Origin: Deltaproteobacteria bacterium
Lineage (GTDB): Bacteria > Desulfobacterota > Desulfobacteria > Desulfobacterales > UBA11574
DNA: 8,584 nucleotides
Assembly: GCA_019314155.1 (NCBI GenBank)
Contig: JAFCZV010000064.1
Coordinates: 1 to 8,584 of the forward strand
Direction of reading: 5' to 3'
The first letter of the stretch is position 1. Every line of letters begins with the position of its first letter. Positions 1 through 5,277 of the stretch are shown piece by piece. The notes below the pieces were generated by a model, which worked only from the letters and a program-made list of their open reading frames with translations, had not been told where the DNA came from and did not search any database. The translations under genes were made by a program, and so were the position numbers.

Positions 1-1
1 T

Positions 2-400
2 CTATATCCGAAAATCACAAAATCTCAAGGATTAATCCTCCTATCTCCAACCCATAACTATAATATCACTGCGTGGATGAAAGCCTTTATCGATCGTCTG
101 TACTGTTTTTATAAATTTGATGATAAGCGTCCGAGAGGCTGGTCGAGTCGTTTGGCTGGGCAAAAAAGAAAAGCTGTTATCGTAGCTGTATGTGAGCAAA
201 ACAATAAAAAGGACATGGGATTTACAATCGAAGCTATCCGTCTTCCATTAGAGGCATTAGGCTACGAGATCCTTGAAGAATTTCCTGTATTCGGAATTTT
301 TGACAGAGGCGCGGTCAAGAAAGACGAAAAGATAATGACGAAGGCTTCAGAATTGGGGAGAAGGTTTGCCAAATCTATTCTAATCGATAGAAGTCGCTAA
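2..400 (+). CDS. Flavodoxin-like NADPH-dependent FMN reductase (5' truncated by window edge)
   Basis: The frame is open from the first bases of the window, so the gene starts upstream; the first internal ATG (77) is not the real start. The visible 132 residues begin with a Rossmann-like strand followed by SPTHNYNITAWMKAFIDR, which matches the FMN-phosphate/ribityl loop and following helix of NADPH-dependent FMN reductase / iron-sulfur flavoprotein family members (usually 'SPxYxxxxTxxMKxFIDR'). The C-terminal half (AVIVAVCEQ..., then LGYEILEEFPVFGIFDRGAV) fits the last strands and helices of a flavodoxin fold. The expected role is FMN-dependent electron transfer or quinone/FMN reduction in the cytosol. 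The stop codon (398-400) lies inside the R'' box of the following attC site, the usual arrangement for an integron cassette gene. Family assignment is good; the substrate is unknown. Confidence 0.8.
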   Translation, partial: LYPKITKSQGLILLSPTHNYNITAWMKAFIDRLYCFYKFDDKRPRGWSSRLAGQKRKAVIVAVCEQNNKKDMGFTIEAIRLPLEALGYEILEEFPVFGIFDRGAVKKDEKIMTKASELGRRFAKSILIDRSR

Positions 401-499
401 CCAGGCGGATGAACCAGACGGGAGAAACTTGGGGGGTTTATCGTAATAGACTGTGATAGCTTAAAAGGCCTCAGGCCCGCTGGTTATCCGCTGTCAGGG
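395..499 (+). other. attC recombination site A (long type, 105 bp)
   Basis: R'' CGCTAAC (395-401) and R' GTCAGGG (493-499) frame an imperfect hairpin. The left arm GCGGAT(405-410)-G-AACCAG(412-417)-A-CGGG(419-422) pairs with CCCG(476-479)-CTGGTT-ATCCGC(486-491). The unpaired G411 and A418 are extrahelical bases on the left arm, as in integron attC sites. The loop (423-475) is the variable terminal structure. R' has GTC rather than the usual GTT, which may weaken recombination. The upstream gene's TAA is inside R''. Confidence 0.85.
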
Positions 500-540
500 G
501 CGATCTGAAAATGGAATGCGATGACGGAAAAATCGGAATG

Positions 541-942
541 TTATTTTACCCAATTATCGATTTTTAAGTTCGGTATTCGAATAAACTCTTTTTCGTTGTT
601 GGTGACCAGAGTACAGGCGATCGAAAGTGCGTGGGCGGCGATTAGCATATCGAGAGAACCAATGGGCGTACCGTGTTTTTCTAAATGGGCTCTAAGGTCG
701 CCATAATACTGGGCGGCTTCATCGCTATAGGGCAATATTTCCAGTGGTGCAACAAACTGCATCAAAGCAATTTGATTCTGTTCAGGCTTTGAGCTTTTTG
801 AAACACCATATAAAAGTTCGCTCAGTGTGATCGACGAAATACCAATTTGCGAAATCTCAGTCTGATTAAAACGTTCTATTGCATCGGGTGGTTTTCGTTT
901 AATGATATAAATACAAATATTTGTATCGAGCATGAATTTCAT
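541..942 (-). CDS. vapC: VapC-type PIN-domain toxin ribonuclease
   Basis: This 133-aa PIN-domain protein has the usual VapC length. The acidic metal-binding residues are visible: D6 in MLDTN, E42 in TLSELLYG, D98 in GSLDMLIAAHA, and the C-terminal TNNEKEF segment (114-120) typical of the MvpT/VapC subgroup. VapC toxins are Mg2+-dependent endoribonucleases that cut tRNA or rRNA and are neutralised by VapB. The start ATG overlaps the vapB stop by one base (TGATG), so the two genes are translationally coupled. The gene lies antisense to the cassette array and ends 41 bp after attC site A. All expected catalytic acids are present, so it is probably active. Confidence 0.93.
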   Translation of the reverse strand: MKFMLDTNICIYIIKRKPPDAIERFNQTEISQIGISSITLSELLYGVSKSSKPEQNQIALMQFVAPLEILPYSDEAAQYYGDLRAHLEKHGTPIGSLDMLIAAHALSIACTLVTNNEKEFIRIPNLKIDNWVK

Positions 943-1169
943 CAGAAATTTTCCCGGGAATCTTGATTGGGTTGATCTCTGCTATCCATAAAGTCATCGG
1001 TAAACTGGTCGAGGCTTTTGACTAATGAGGCCCAGGGATCATCTTTTGGCAAAAGGACAACCATTTTGCCGATTTTTTTAATAAAAACATCATTTCCAGA
1101 GAATCTGAAATCTTTTGGCAACCTTACAGCCTGGCTGCGACCATTAATGAATATTTTTGCAGTTTGCAT
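942..1169 (-). CDS. vapB: VapB-type AbrB/SpoVT-fold antitoxin
   Basis: This 75-aa antitoxin has an N-terminal swapped-hairpin DNA-binding domain (AKIFINGRSQAVRLPKDFRF, residues 4-23), diagnostic of VapB/MvpA, followed by an acidic C-terminal tail that would wrap the toxin. The start at 1169 is chosen over the longer frame (to 1271) because the family begins at M-x-T-A-K-I-F and a strong GGAGG Shine-Dalgarno (1176-1180) lies six bases upstream. The longer frame would also run into attC site B. It is co-transcribed with vapC in the usual antitoxin-first order. It is probably autoregulated with VapC through the inverted repeat overlapping its promoter. Confidence 0.92.
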   Translation of the reverse strand: MQTAKIFINGRSQAVRLPKDFRFSGNDVFIKKIGKMVVLLPKDDPWASLVKSLDQFTDDFMDSRDQPNQDSRENF

Positions 1170-1181
1170 GACACACCTCCG

Positions 1182-1244
1182 ATTATTATTGATAGATACC
1201 AGAGTATATATCACGAGGTGTGGTATGTCAAGATTGATAATAAT
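1182..1244 (-). promoter_or_regulatory. vapBC promoter and probable VapB operator
   Basis: On the minus strand a perfect -35 TTGACA (1231-1226) is followed after exactly 17 bases by -10 TATACT (1208-1203). This places transcription start near 1196, about 27 bases before vapB. An inverted repeat, ATACC (1196-1200) with GGTAT (1222-1226), is centred in the promoter and touches the -35 box and the start site. A wider pair, ATTATTAT (1182-1189) with ATAATAAT (1237-1244), encloses it. The arrangement fits repression by a dimeric VapB/VapBC complex. Promoter boxes are seen; operator function is inferred. Confidence 0.75.
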
Positions 1245-1256
1245 TGCAAATTGATA

Positions 1257-1329
1257 GTAGAACAATGGCATGAACTCTGACTGGGATTTCGCTACGCTTC
1301 ATCCCAGCAGGTTATGCCCAGCGTTCTGT
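1257..1329 (+). other. attC recombination site B (73 bp)
   Basis: R'' GTAGAAC (1257-1263) and R' GTTCTGT (1323-1329) are separated by a hairpin. Its left arm GGCAT-G-AAC-T-CTG-A-CTGGG carries three extrahelical bases relative to the right arm CCCAG-CAG-GTT-ATGCC. The loop contains TTTCGCTACGCTTCA. The 5-1-3-1-3-1 spacing of pairs and bulges is the same as in Vibrio cholerae VCR sites. It closes the vapBC cassette. Confidence 0.9.
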
Positions 1330-1396
1330 GCATTGATTGAACCTATTGACACTCGGTTTTGTCAACACGAAGGATGCTTTACACAGAGGCACCAGA

Positions 1397-2035
1397 ATGA
1401 CACAAAAGACCGAATCCGAAATTCTCTTCGAGCAGTATTGCGATCAACTCGACATCGACTGCGCCCCAATTTCGCGCGCCGATACAAAGACACCAGACTA
1501 TGAGCTTGTTTTTGGCGCACAACTGGTGGTTGCAGAGCTGAAGCAATTAGACCTAAATGATGAGGACAGCTCTCTTTTTGAACAAGCGCGAGTCCGCTGT
1601 TCGGCTAGTGCGTGGCCCAATTCCGCTAACAGAGTTCGTCGTAAGATCCAAAAAGCCGGTCGACAACTCAAGGCGCGAAGCAAGGGCCTAACACCGGCCC
1701 TTGTGATCATATACGATAATGGAACGTCTGGCGGCGTAGACGGAACCGACATAAAAACGGCAATGTACGGCGAAGAAAGGGTTGTCGTTTCTCTTTCCCC
1801 CGGAGAGGCTCCCGATGTCACACCTCTTCACGCGGGCGGAAACAGACGGTTGACAGAGAACTGCAATACAACGATCAGTGCCGTTGGTGTGCTATATAGA
1901 CTGACAACCGAACTATCGATTTCGCTTTTTCACAATCACTTTGCGACTAATCCAATCGACCCTAACTGGTTTCGACATGCTCGCCTTCGGCACTTTGCCC
2001 TATCATCGGATTTCTACGATTGGACCGAAATCTGA
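1397..2035 (+). CDS. PD-(D/E)XK nuclease-like protein of unknown role
   Basis: This 212-aa protein has an N-terminal PD-(D/E)XK signature: FEQYCD helix (11-16), then TPDYELVF with D34, a second strand, and AELK with E47 and K49. The D-x12-E-x-K spacing fits Mg2+-dependent nucleases of the restriction-enzyme fold. The rest includes a predicted strand LVIIYDNG and an HNHFA segment near the end, as in other hypothetical proteins of this superfamily. The start at 1397 (ATG, with AGAGG 7-11 bases upstream) is preferred over a TTG at 1337 because the latter adds a segment without nuclease character. No methyltransferase or helicase partner is nearby, so it is a solitary cassette gene. DNA- or RNA-directed activity is inferred only from the motif; no named family is recognised. 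Confidence 0.7.
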   Translation: MTQKTESEILFEQYCDQLDIDCAPISRADTKTPDYELVFGAQLVVAELKQLDLNDEDSSLFEQARVRCSASAWPNSANRVRRKIQKAGRQLKARSKGLTPALVIIYDNGTSGGVDGTDIKTAMYGEERVVVSLSPGEAPDVTPLHAGGNRRLTENCNTTISAVGVLYRLTTELSISLFHNHFATNPIDPNWFRHARLRHFALSSDFYDWTEI

Positions 2036-2040
2036 AAAGC

Positions 2041-2103
2041 ACAGAACAACCGGCTCGTGTGGGACTCGCAAACAGCTGCACGCCCCACAGCAGCAAGTTC
2101 GGC
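2041..2103 (+). other. Probable attC recombination site C (short, 63 bp, imperfect)
   Basis: R'' ACAGAAC (2041-2047) starts five bases after the nuclease stop codon and R' GTTCGGC (2097-2103) is close to the GTTRRRY consensus. Between them TGTGGG (2058-2063) pairs with CCCACA (2083-2088), and GCT arms lie further out, but the helix is less regular than in the other sites and the extrahelical bases are ambiguous. Position immediately behind the gene supports the call; folding of the bottom strand would settle it. Confidence 0.5.
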
Positions 2104-2233
2104 GTCTATCCATTGACTAAAGCCACATGGTTGGCCACTTGGCCTTTACATCTCTTATATAGATAGGGGAAATACTACCAGATCGCAGCACATAATCGTA
2201 AAATGAAAAAGAAAATTTGAGAGCTAATGTACA

Positions 2234-2896
2234 ATGAATAAAAAACGGTTGTTTGAATATGTTAAAACACAAAACCAATTGAAACTGCTGGAACTATTGA
2301 GTTTAGCCTTTGACACAATGGATACAAACCAAAGACATGATGTATTTGGTAAAACAGCCAAAGAAGTGCCACCATCTTCAGTTGATGGAAAAGAAATACT
2401 GACCACCATTGAGCAGTTTTATGAAAAGTCGATGGCCGGTTACTATTACGAGCCATTTGACATCAATTCAAAAAATTTCTCAGACATCCCAGAGGAAACC
2501 GATGCCTGGTTTGATGAAATAAGTGATTACCTTGAAGATAGCTCCATATTAACCGACCAAGGTGAACATGAAATGGCGGTACAAGGTTTCAAACTGCTTT
2601 ACGAACTGATTGATAAAATGGAAGACGGTGATGAAATTGTCTTCGCCGATGAATATGGTACCTGGATGATCACCGGAGATGAAAAACGGTTTATAAAATC
2701 GTATCTATCATCTTTAGCCGCAATATCAACGCCGGAAGAATATGCAAATGGTGCTATTCCCTTGATAAAAAGGGATAGCTACGAATCTTTTCATAATAAA
2801 GTCTACGCCTCAGCGATTAAGATTGTCAATGAAGATCAGAAGGTTTATTTGAAAACGGAAGTGAAAAAACAAAAAATCAGGACGAGGCCAAAATAG
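2234..2896 (+). CDS. Uncharacterised 220-aa cytosolic protein (integron cassette gene)
   Basis: No family is recognised. The protein has no signal peptide or membrane segment. It is predominantly helical and acidic in its central part (IPEETDAWFDEISDYLED, then EMAVQGFKLLYELIDKMEDG), with aromatic-rich YYYEPFDI at about 71-78 and a basic C-terminal tail (KTEVKKQKIRTRPK). The repeated helix-turn-helix-like pattern around 95-160 could be a short helical-repeat scaffold, but no motif proves it. It begins with ATG 131 bases after attC site C, preceded only by a weak GAGAG at 2219-2223. It is the only gene of its cassette and is followed by attC site D. A real gene on length and codon pattern; function unknown. 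Confidence 0.75.
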   Translation: MNKKRLFEYVKTQNQLKLLELLSLAFDTMDTNQRHDVFGKTAKEVPPSSVDGKEILTTIEQFYEKSMAGYYYEPFDINSKNFSDIPEETDAWFDEISDYLEDSSILTDQGEHEMAVQGFKLLYELIDKMEDGDEIVFADEYGTWMITGDEKRFIKSYLSSLAAISTPEEYANGAIPLIKRDSYESFHNKVYASAIKIVNEDQKVYLKTEVKKQKIRTRPK

Positions 2897-3052
2897 GTTA
2901 TTCGGGATCGCACAAGCTAAAATGGGCTGGGGGTTGGACCATGCTAAGGTTATGAAATAACGGTATTACCTCTGTGGCAACAGCCTTTTGTATGTCCTAT
3001 AACGGCGGTTTTGGTAAAAAAACGGACATTATTCAAATCAATCTGTGGAATC

Positions 3053-3156
3053 GCCGAACAAATGCGTTGAGCAGACGGCGTGTAGATAGCGGTTTTACGT
3101 GAAGGCCGTGCAAGATCGAAACTCCTTTGGGCCGCTGCTCACGCTCACTGTTGTGC
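3053..3156 (+). other. attC recombination site D (long type, 104 bp)
   Basis: R'' GCCGAAC (3053-3059) and R' GTTGTGC (3150-3156) enclose a hairpin. The left arm GCGT(3064-3067)-T-GAGCAG(3069-3074)-A-CGGC(3076-3079) pairs with GCCG-CTGCTC-ACGC (3131-3144). T3068 and A3075 are extrahelical on the left arm, as in the other sites. The remaining 50 bases form the variable terminal structure. The preceding 2897-3052 has no gene; it contains a GTTAT/ATAAC hairpin (2949-2961) and a possible decayed RAYT element end (2929-2943). Confidence 0.85.
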
Positions 3157-3198
3157 GCCAATAAGGAAAACAGAAAGAAAAGAGAAGAGGAGGTTCTT

Positions 3199-3474
3199 TT
3201 ATCTTAAAGCAACATGAATTGTTCGCCCCACTGCTTTGGCAAATTTTTCGAGGGTGGATAGGCGGATATCGGTTGCATGATTTTCCATGCGTGATACGAC
3301 GGATTTTGTGGTTTTGAGACGCTTTGCGATTTGTTCTTGGGTAAGACCCGCATCCAAACGAGCCTGTTTTAAAAGGATACCCAGTTTAAACGTCTCAAGC
3401 CGCTCATCGTAACCGGACCAAAATTCAGGGTTCTGTTTCATGCGTTTTTTCTTATATTTTTGGAAATCGCTCAT
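3199..3474 (-). CDS. higA: HigA-type XRE helix-turn-helix antitoxin
   Basis: This 91-aa protein has a C-terminal XRE/Cro HTH domain: GILLKQARLDAGLTQEQIAKRLKTTKSVVSRME (about 32-64), with the typical LTQEQIA helix 2 and TTKSVVSRME recognition helix. It ends in LSTLEKFAKAVGRTIHVAL, as in HigA antitoxins of the toxin-first type. The N-terminal ~30 residues (MSDFQKYKKKRMKQNPEFW) are the usual toxin-binding extension. The start ATG overlaps the toxin stop by four bases (ATGA), giving translational coupling. It is expected to neutralise the upstream RelE-fold toxin and to repress the shared promoter. It is antisense to the array and ends 43 bases after attC site D. Confidence 0.92.
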   Translation of the reverse strand: MSDFQKYKKKRMKQNPEFWSGYDERLETFKLGILLKQARLDAGLTQEQIAKRLKTTKSVVSRMENHATDIRLSTLEKFAKAVGRTIHVALR

Positions 3475-3824
3475 TTTAAGTCCTTTTGTTTGAAATAGTT
3501 ACGTTTTCGTTGTTCGGCTACGGCAATTTCTTTTCGTGGAATTTTTTGAGATTTTTTGGTGAAAGTATGGTTCAAAACCACAAGATTTTTCCCATCAAAA
3601 AAGCCCAGAATCCGAAAAATGTTATTGCCATGCTGAACTCGTACTTCCCAGATATCGTCAGTACCTTTGAGCTTTTTGAAATATTTGCGTGGCACGATAT
3701 CGATTTGCTCGATCAGATCAAGCACAAAGGATATTTTTTCAAATTGTTTGTTTGTAAGCGAATCAAAATATTTCTCGACAGGGGATTTGCCTGTTTCGAG
3801 TCTATAAAATTTGATTTTTCGCAT
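3471..3824 (-). CDS. higB: HigB/RelE-type (phage Gp49-like) mRNA interferase toxin
   Basis: This 117-aa RelE-superfamily toxin of the Gp49/HigB branch starts KIKFYRLETGKSPVEKYFDSL. It has the core FKKLKGTDDIWEVRVQHGNNIFRILGFF (about 49-76), with the conserved K-L-K-G...WE-R...RI(L) pattern, and ends with HTFTKKSQKIPRKEI-x2-AEQRKRNYF, the typical C-terminal helix. Such toxins cleave mRNA on the ribosome. Order is toxin first, then antitoxin, as expected for this group. The start ATG lies almost at the predicted transcription start, so the message may be leaderless; no good Shine-Dalgarno is visible. No broken motif is seen. Confidence 0.92.
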   Translation of the reverse strand: MRKIKFYRLETGKSPVEKYFDSLTNKQFEKISFVLDLIEQIDIVPRKYFKKLKGTDDIWEVRVQHGNNIFRILGFFDGKNLVVLNHTFTKKSQKIPRKEIAVAEQRKRNYFKQKDLK

Positions 3825-3859
3825 AAAGCATTGTTAGCATATATGCGAACTTTTGTCAA
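3824..3859 (-). promoter_or_regulatory. higBA promoter with palindromic operator candidate
   Basis: On the minus strand a perfect -35 TTGACA (3859-3854) is followed after 17 bases by an extended -10, TGC TAACAA (-10 at 3836-3831). The perfect 10-bp palindrome GCATATATGC (3837-3846) fills the spacer next to the -10 and is a natural binding site for a dimeric HigA. The predicted start falls at about 3824, the first base of the toxin ATG. Boxes and palindrome are seen; binding is inferred. Confidence 0.65.
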
Positions 3860-3876
3860 ACTGGGAAGATACCAGC

Positions 3877-3949
3877 GCACAACCATGGCATGAACGCTGA
3901 CTGGGTTTTCGCTGGCGCTCAACCCCAGCAGGTTATGCCCACGTTGTAC
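3877..3949 (+). other. attC recombination site E (73 bp, near-copy of site B)
   Basis: R'' GCACAAC (3877-3883) and R' GTTGTAC (3943-3949). The left arm GGCAT-G-AAC-G-CTG-A-CTGGG (3887-3905) has three extrahelical bases against the right arm CCCAG-CAG-GTT-ATGCC. The loop TTTTCGCTGGCGCTCAA resembles that of site B. It closes the higBA cassette. The strong similarity to site B with different outer boxes is as expected for attC sites of one integron. Confidence 0.9.
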
Positions 3950-4010
3950 CGCATATACTTACAAAGACACGACTGGTCATATAACCAGGAAATGATGAAG
4001 AGGAAGTGAT

Positions 4011-4655
4011 ATGGCATATCAAATACCCAAATCAAGTTGCAGTTCGTGCGATTCTGAATTCACGAGGCGAGGATTAACTAGGCACATAAAATCATGTCTA
4101 ACTAAACACCTTCAGAAGCCATCTAAAGCTAAACCTCGGAATCTACTTTATCTGAATATTTGCGATTCTTTCAACCCTGACTATTTTTTACATCTATTAA
4201 TCGTCGGAAATTCGACTCTCAAAAATCTCGATGTCTTCCTAAGAGACATATGGCTTGAGTGTTGTGGACATATGAGTTCATTCTCCCGTCAAAGATATGG
4301 AGATGAAATCAATATGAAGCATAAAGTTGAAGATATATTTATTCCCGGAGTGGAATTAATCTACCAGTATGATTTTGGAAGTACGACTGAACTATCTATT
4401 AAAGCAATTGAGAATTATCGTGGGGCCACAGATGGGAACAAAAAGGTTCAAATAATAACAAGAAATGCCCAGCCTATAATCCCTTGTGATGAATGTGGCG
4501 TAAAACCAGCAGTCCAAATTTGTTCAGAGTGCCAGTGGGATGAAAAGGGTTGGCTTTGTGAAGAGTGTTCTCAAACCCATGGATGTGATGATGAAATGTT
4601 TCTAACAGTTGTCAACTCCCCCAGGACCGGTGTTTGTGGCTATACCGGCGACTAG
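4011..4655 (+). CDS. Zinc-finger protein with pRiA4b ORF-3-like (IS1096 passenger TnpR-type) core
   Basis: This 214-aa protein has three parts. Residues 10-29 form a C2HC finger (C10-x2-C13, H25-x3-C29). Residues about 45-135 match the plasmid pRiA4b ORF-3-like fold: a first strand LLYLNI, a helix-rich WLECCGHMSSF-x5-YG segment, then LIYQYDFGSTTELSIKAI, where the Y-D-F-G motif is the family hallmark. Residues 159-192 form a cysteine-rich ribbon (C159, C162, C171, C174, C183, C186, H190, C192) leading to NSPRTGVCGYTG at the C-terminus. An AGGA Shine-Dalgarno at 4001-4004 sets the start. This family's biochemical role is not established; it often lies near mobile DNA. Single gene of its cassette, 61 bases after attC site E. 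The short repeat CTGGT/ACCAG lies upstream (3973-3988). Confidence 0.75.
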   Translation: MAYQIPKSSCSSCDSEFTRRGLTRHIKSCLTKHLQKPSKAKPRNLLYLNICDSFNPDYFLHLLIVGNSTLKNLDVFLRDIWLECCGHMSSFSRQRYGDEINMKHKVEDIFIPGVELIYQYDFGSTTELSIKAIENYRGATDGNKKVQIITRNAQPIIPCDECGVKPAVQICSECQWDEKGWLCEECSQTHGCDDEMFLTVVNSPRTGVCGYTGD

Positions 4656-4663
4656 GAACGGCG

Positions 4664-4699
4664 GCACAACCTGCCAACTGACTTATGCGTGAACTGAAT
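4664..4699 (+). other. Candidate left half of an attC site (F), ending at a MITE
   Basis: Nine bases after the zinc-finger gene stop lies R''-like GCACAAC (4664-4670, identical to R'' of site E). It is followed by a 3-base spacer CTG, CCAAC, a possible extrahelical T, and GAC, which repeats the left-arm spacing of the other sites. No matching right arm (GTC-GTTGG-n3-GTTGT) is found before or after the MITE that begins at 4700. Supported only by position and spacing. Confidence 0.4.
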
Positions 4700-4987
4700 G
4701 GGGGTCGAGCCACAGGCACATCTTGATATAATATATAAGACATTTAAATTTTGCGTCAAATAGGGCCTCAAAAGGGCATTTTGGTGGCCAAAAACACACA
4801 TTTAAGAGAAAAGTCTAAGATTTTTTTGAAATACTATTTAGCTTAAAAGGTCCTTTTTGGAGCCAAAAAGAGTCGTTTAAGACAAGTTTAGGGTCTATTT
4901 TAAGCCTCTTTTGCTGTTATTATAGTCGGTTGTCGTGGTCCGACCCCCAAATGGATTATTATAGTCGGTTGTCGTGGTCCGACCCCC
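4700..4987. mobile_element. RAYT/REP-family MITE (no coding capacity)
   Basis: The left end GGGGGTCGAGCCAC (4700-4713) is matched in reverse by GTGGTCCGACCCCC at the right (4935-4948, repeated at 4974-4987). The same terminal motif bounds the broken transposase element at 7866-8465, and both share an internal GACATT...GCGTCAAA stretch near the left end. Internal palindromes are TTTTGG-TGG-CCAAAA (4779-4793) and CTTTTTGG-AG-CCAAAAAG (4853-4870). There is no gene inside. It is most likely a non-autonomous derivative mobilised by an IS200-like REP-associated transposase. 4656-4699 is described under the attC half-site. Confidence 0.65.
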
Positions 4988-4993
4988 AAATGG
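4917..4993. repeat. Tandem duplication of the MITE right end (period 39)
   Basis: Two identical 38-base copies (4917-4954 and 4956-4993) are separated by a single base. Each contains the hairpin GTCGG...CCGAC and the terminal motif CGACCCCC. The identity of the copies implies a recent event, either a local tandem duplication or imprecise element insertion or excision. Confidence 0.9.
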
Positions 4994-5072
4994 GACTGAC
5001 AAACGAATAGAAAATTACTTTTTAACCTACGTGGCCAGTATCTGTCTGTGTGCGTCTGCCTGCCCCGTAGCT

Positions 5073-5118
5073 CCCCATGGAATTGCCGGGACAGACCCCG
5101 TGGAATTACCGGGACAAG
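5073..5118. repeat. Tandem 23-bp repeat of two units
   Basis: Units 5073-5095 and 5096-5118 are head-to-tail and differ at four of 23 positions; the shared core is TGGAATTnCCGGGACA. They lie in a geneless stretch (4994-5215) that otherwise shows a T/G-rich run (TCTGTCTGTGTGCGTCTGCC, 5041-5060) and no recognisable site. Confidence 0.75.
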
Positions 5119-5215
5119 CCGGCAGATCGTACCGGAGTGGTTAAATAAACAATCCGTGTTCATATGCGTTAATCCGCGGTTAATGAGCAAAAACATCTTG
5201 TAACTTTCAATATCG

Positions 5216-5255
5216 TAACGAAAAAGCTTGCATTTCATTTATTTTTCGTTATCAT
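5216..5255 (+). promoter_or_regulatory. Promoter of HEPN-MNT operon framed by an inverted repeat
   Basis: -35 TTGCAT (5228-5233) and -10 TATCAT (5250-5255) are 16 bases apart. A perfect 10-bp inverted repeat, TAACGAAAAA (5216-5225) and TTTTTCGTTA (5242-5251), flanks the -35 and overlaps the -10, so a bound repressor would block the polymerase. AAGG (5266-5269) is the likely Shine-Dalgarno for the gene at 5278. The regulator is unknown; autoregulation by the toxin-antitoxin complex is an inference. Confidence 0.55.
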
Positions 5256-5277
5256 AATTAACAAGAAGGCTGATTGA

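Noticed and set aside
1170..1271. N-terminal extension of VapB up to 1271
   Set aside because: It would cover the vapBC promoter and part of attC site B, lacks VapB homology, and the strong GGAGG site points to the start at 1169.
1337..1396. TTG start at 1337 for the PD-(D/E)XK protein
   Set aside because: The added 20 residues look unlike a protein start; ATG 1397 with AGAGG upstream fits better, although 1337 lies temptingly close to attC R'.
2131..2163. Promoter for the 220-aa gene (TTGGCC direct repeat and TATATAG)
   Set aside because: No -35/-10 pair with acceptable spacing could be made; the GGCCA/TGGCC repeat may be an operator but nothing supports it.
395..3949. CRISPR array
   Set aside because: The recurring hairpins are hundreds of bases apart, imperfect, and separated by genes rather than by short spacers.
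4900..5238. Minus-strand frame with LGVGPRQPTIII repeated
   Set aside because: The repeat is just the translated 39-bp MITE-end duplication; no Shine-Dalgarno or protein family.
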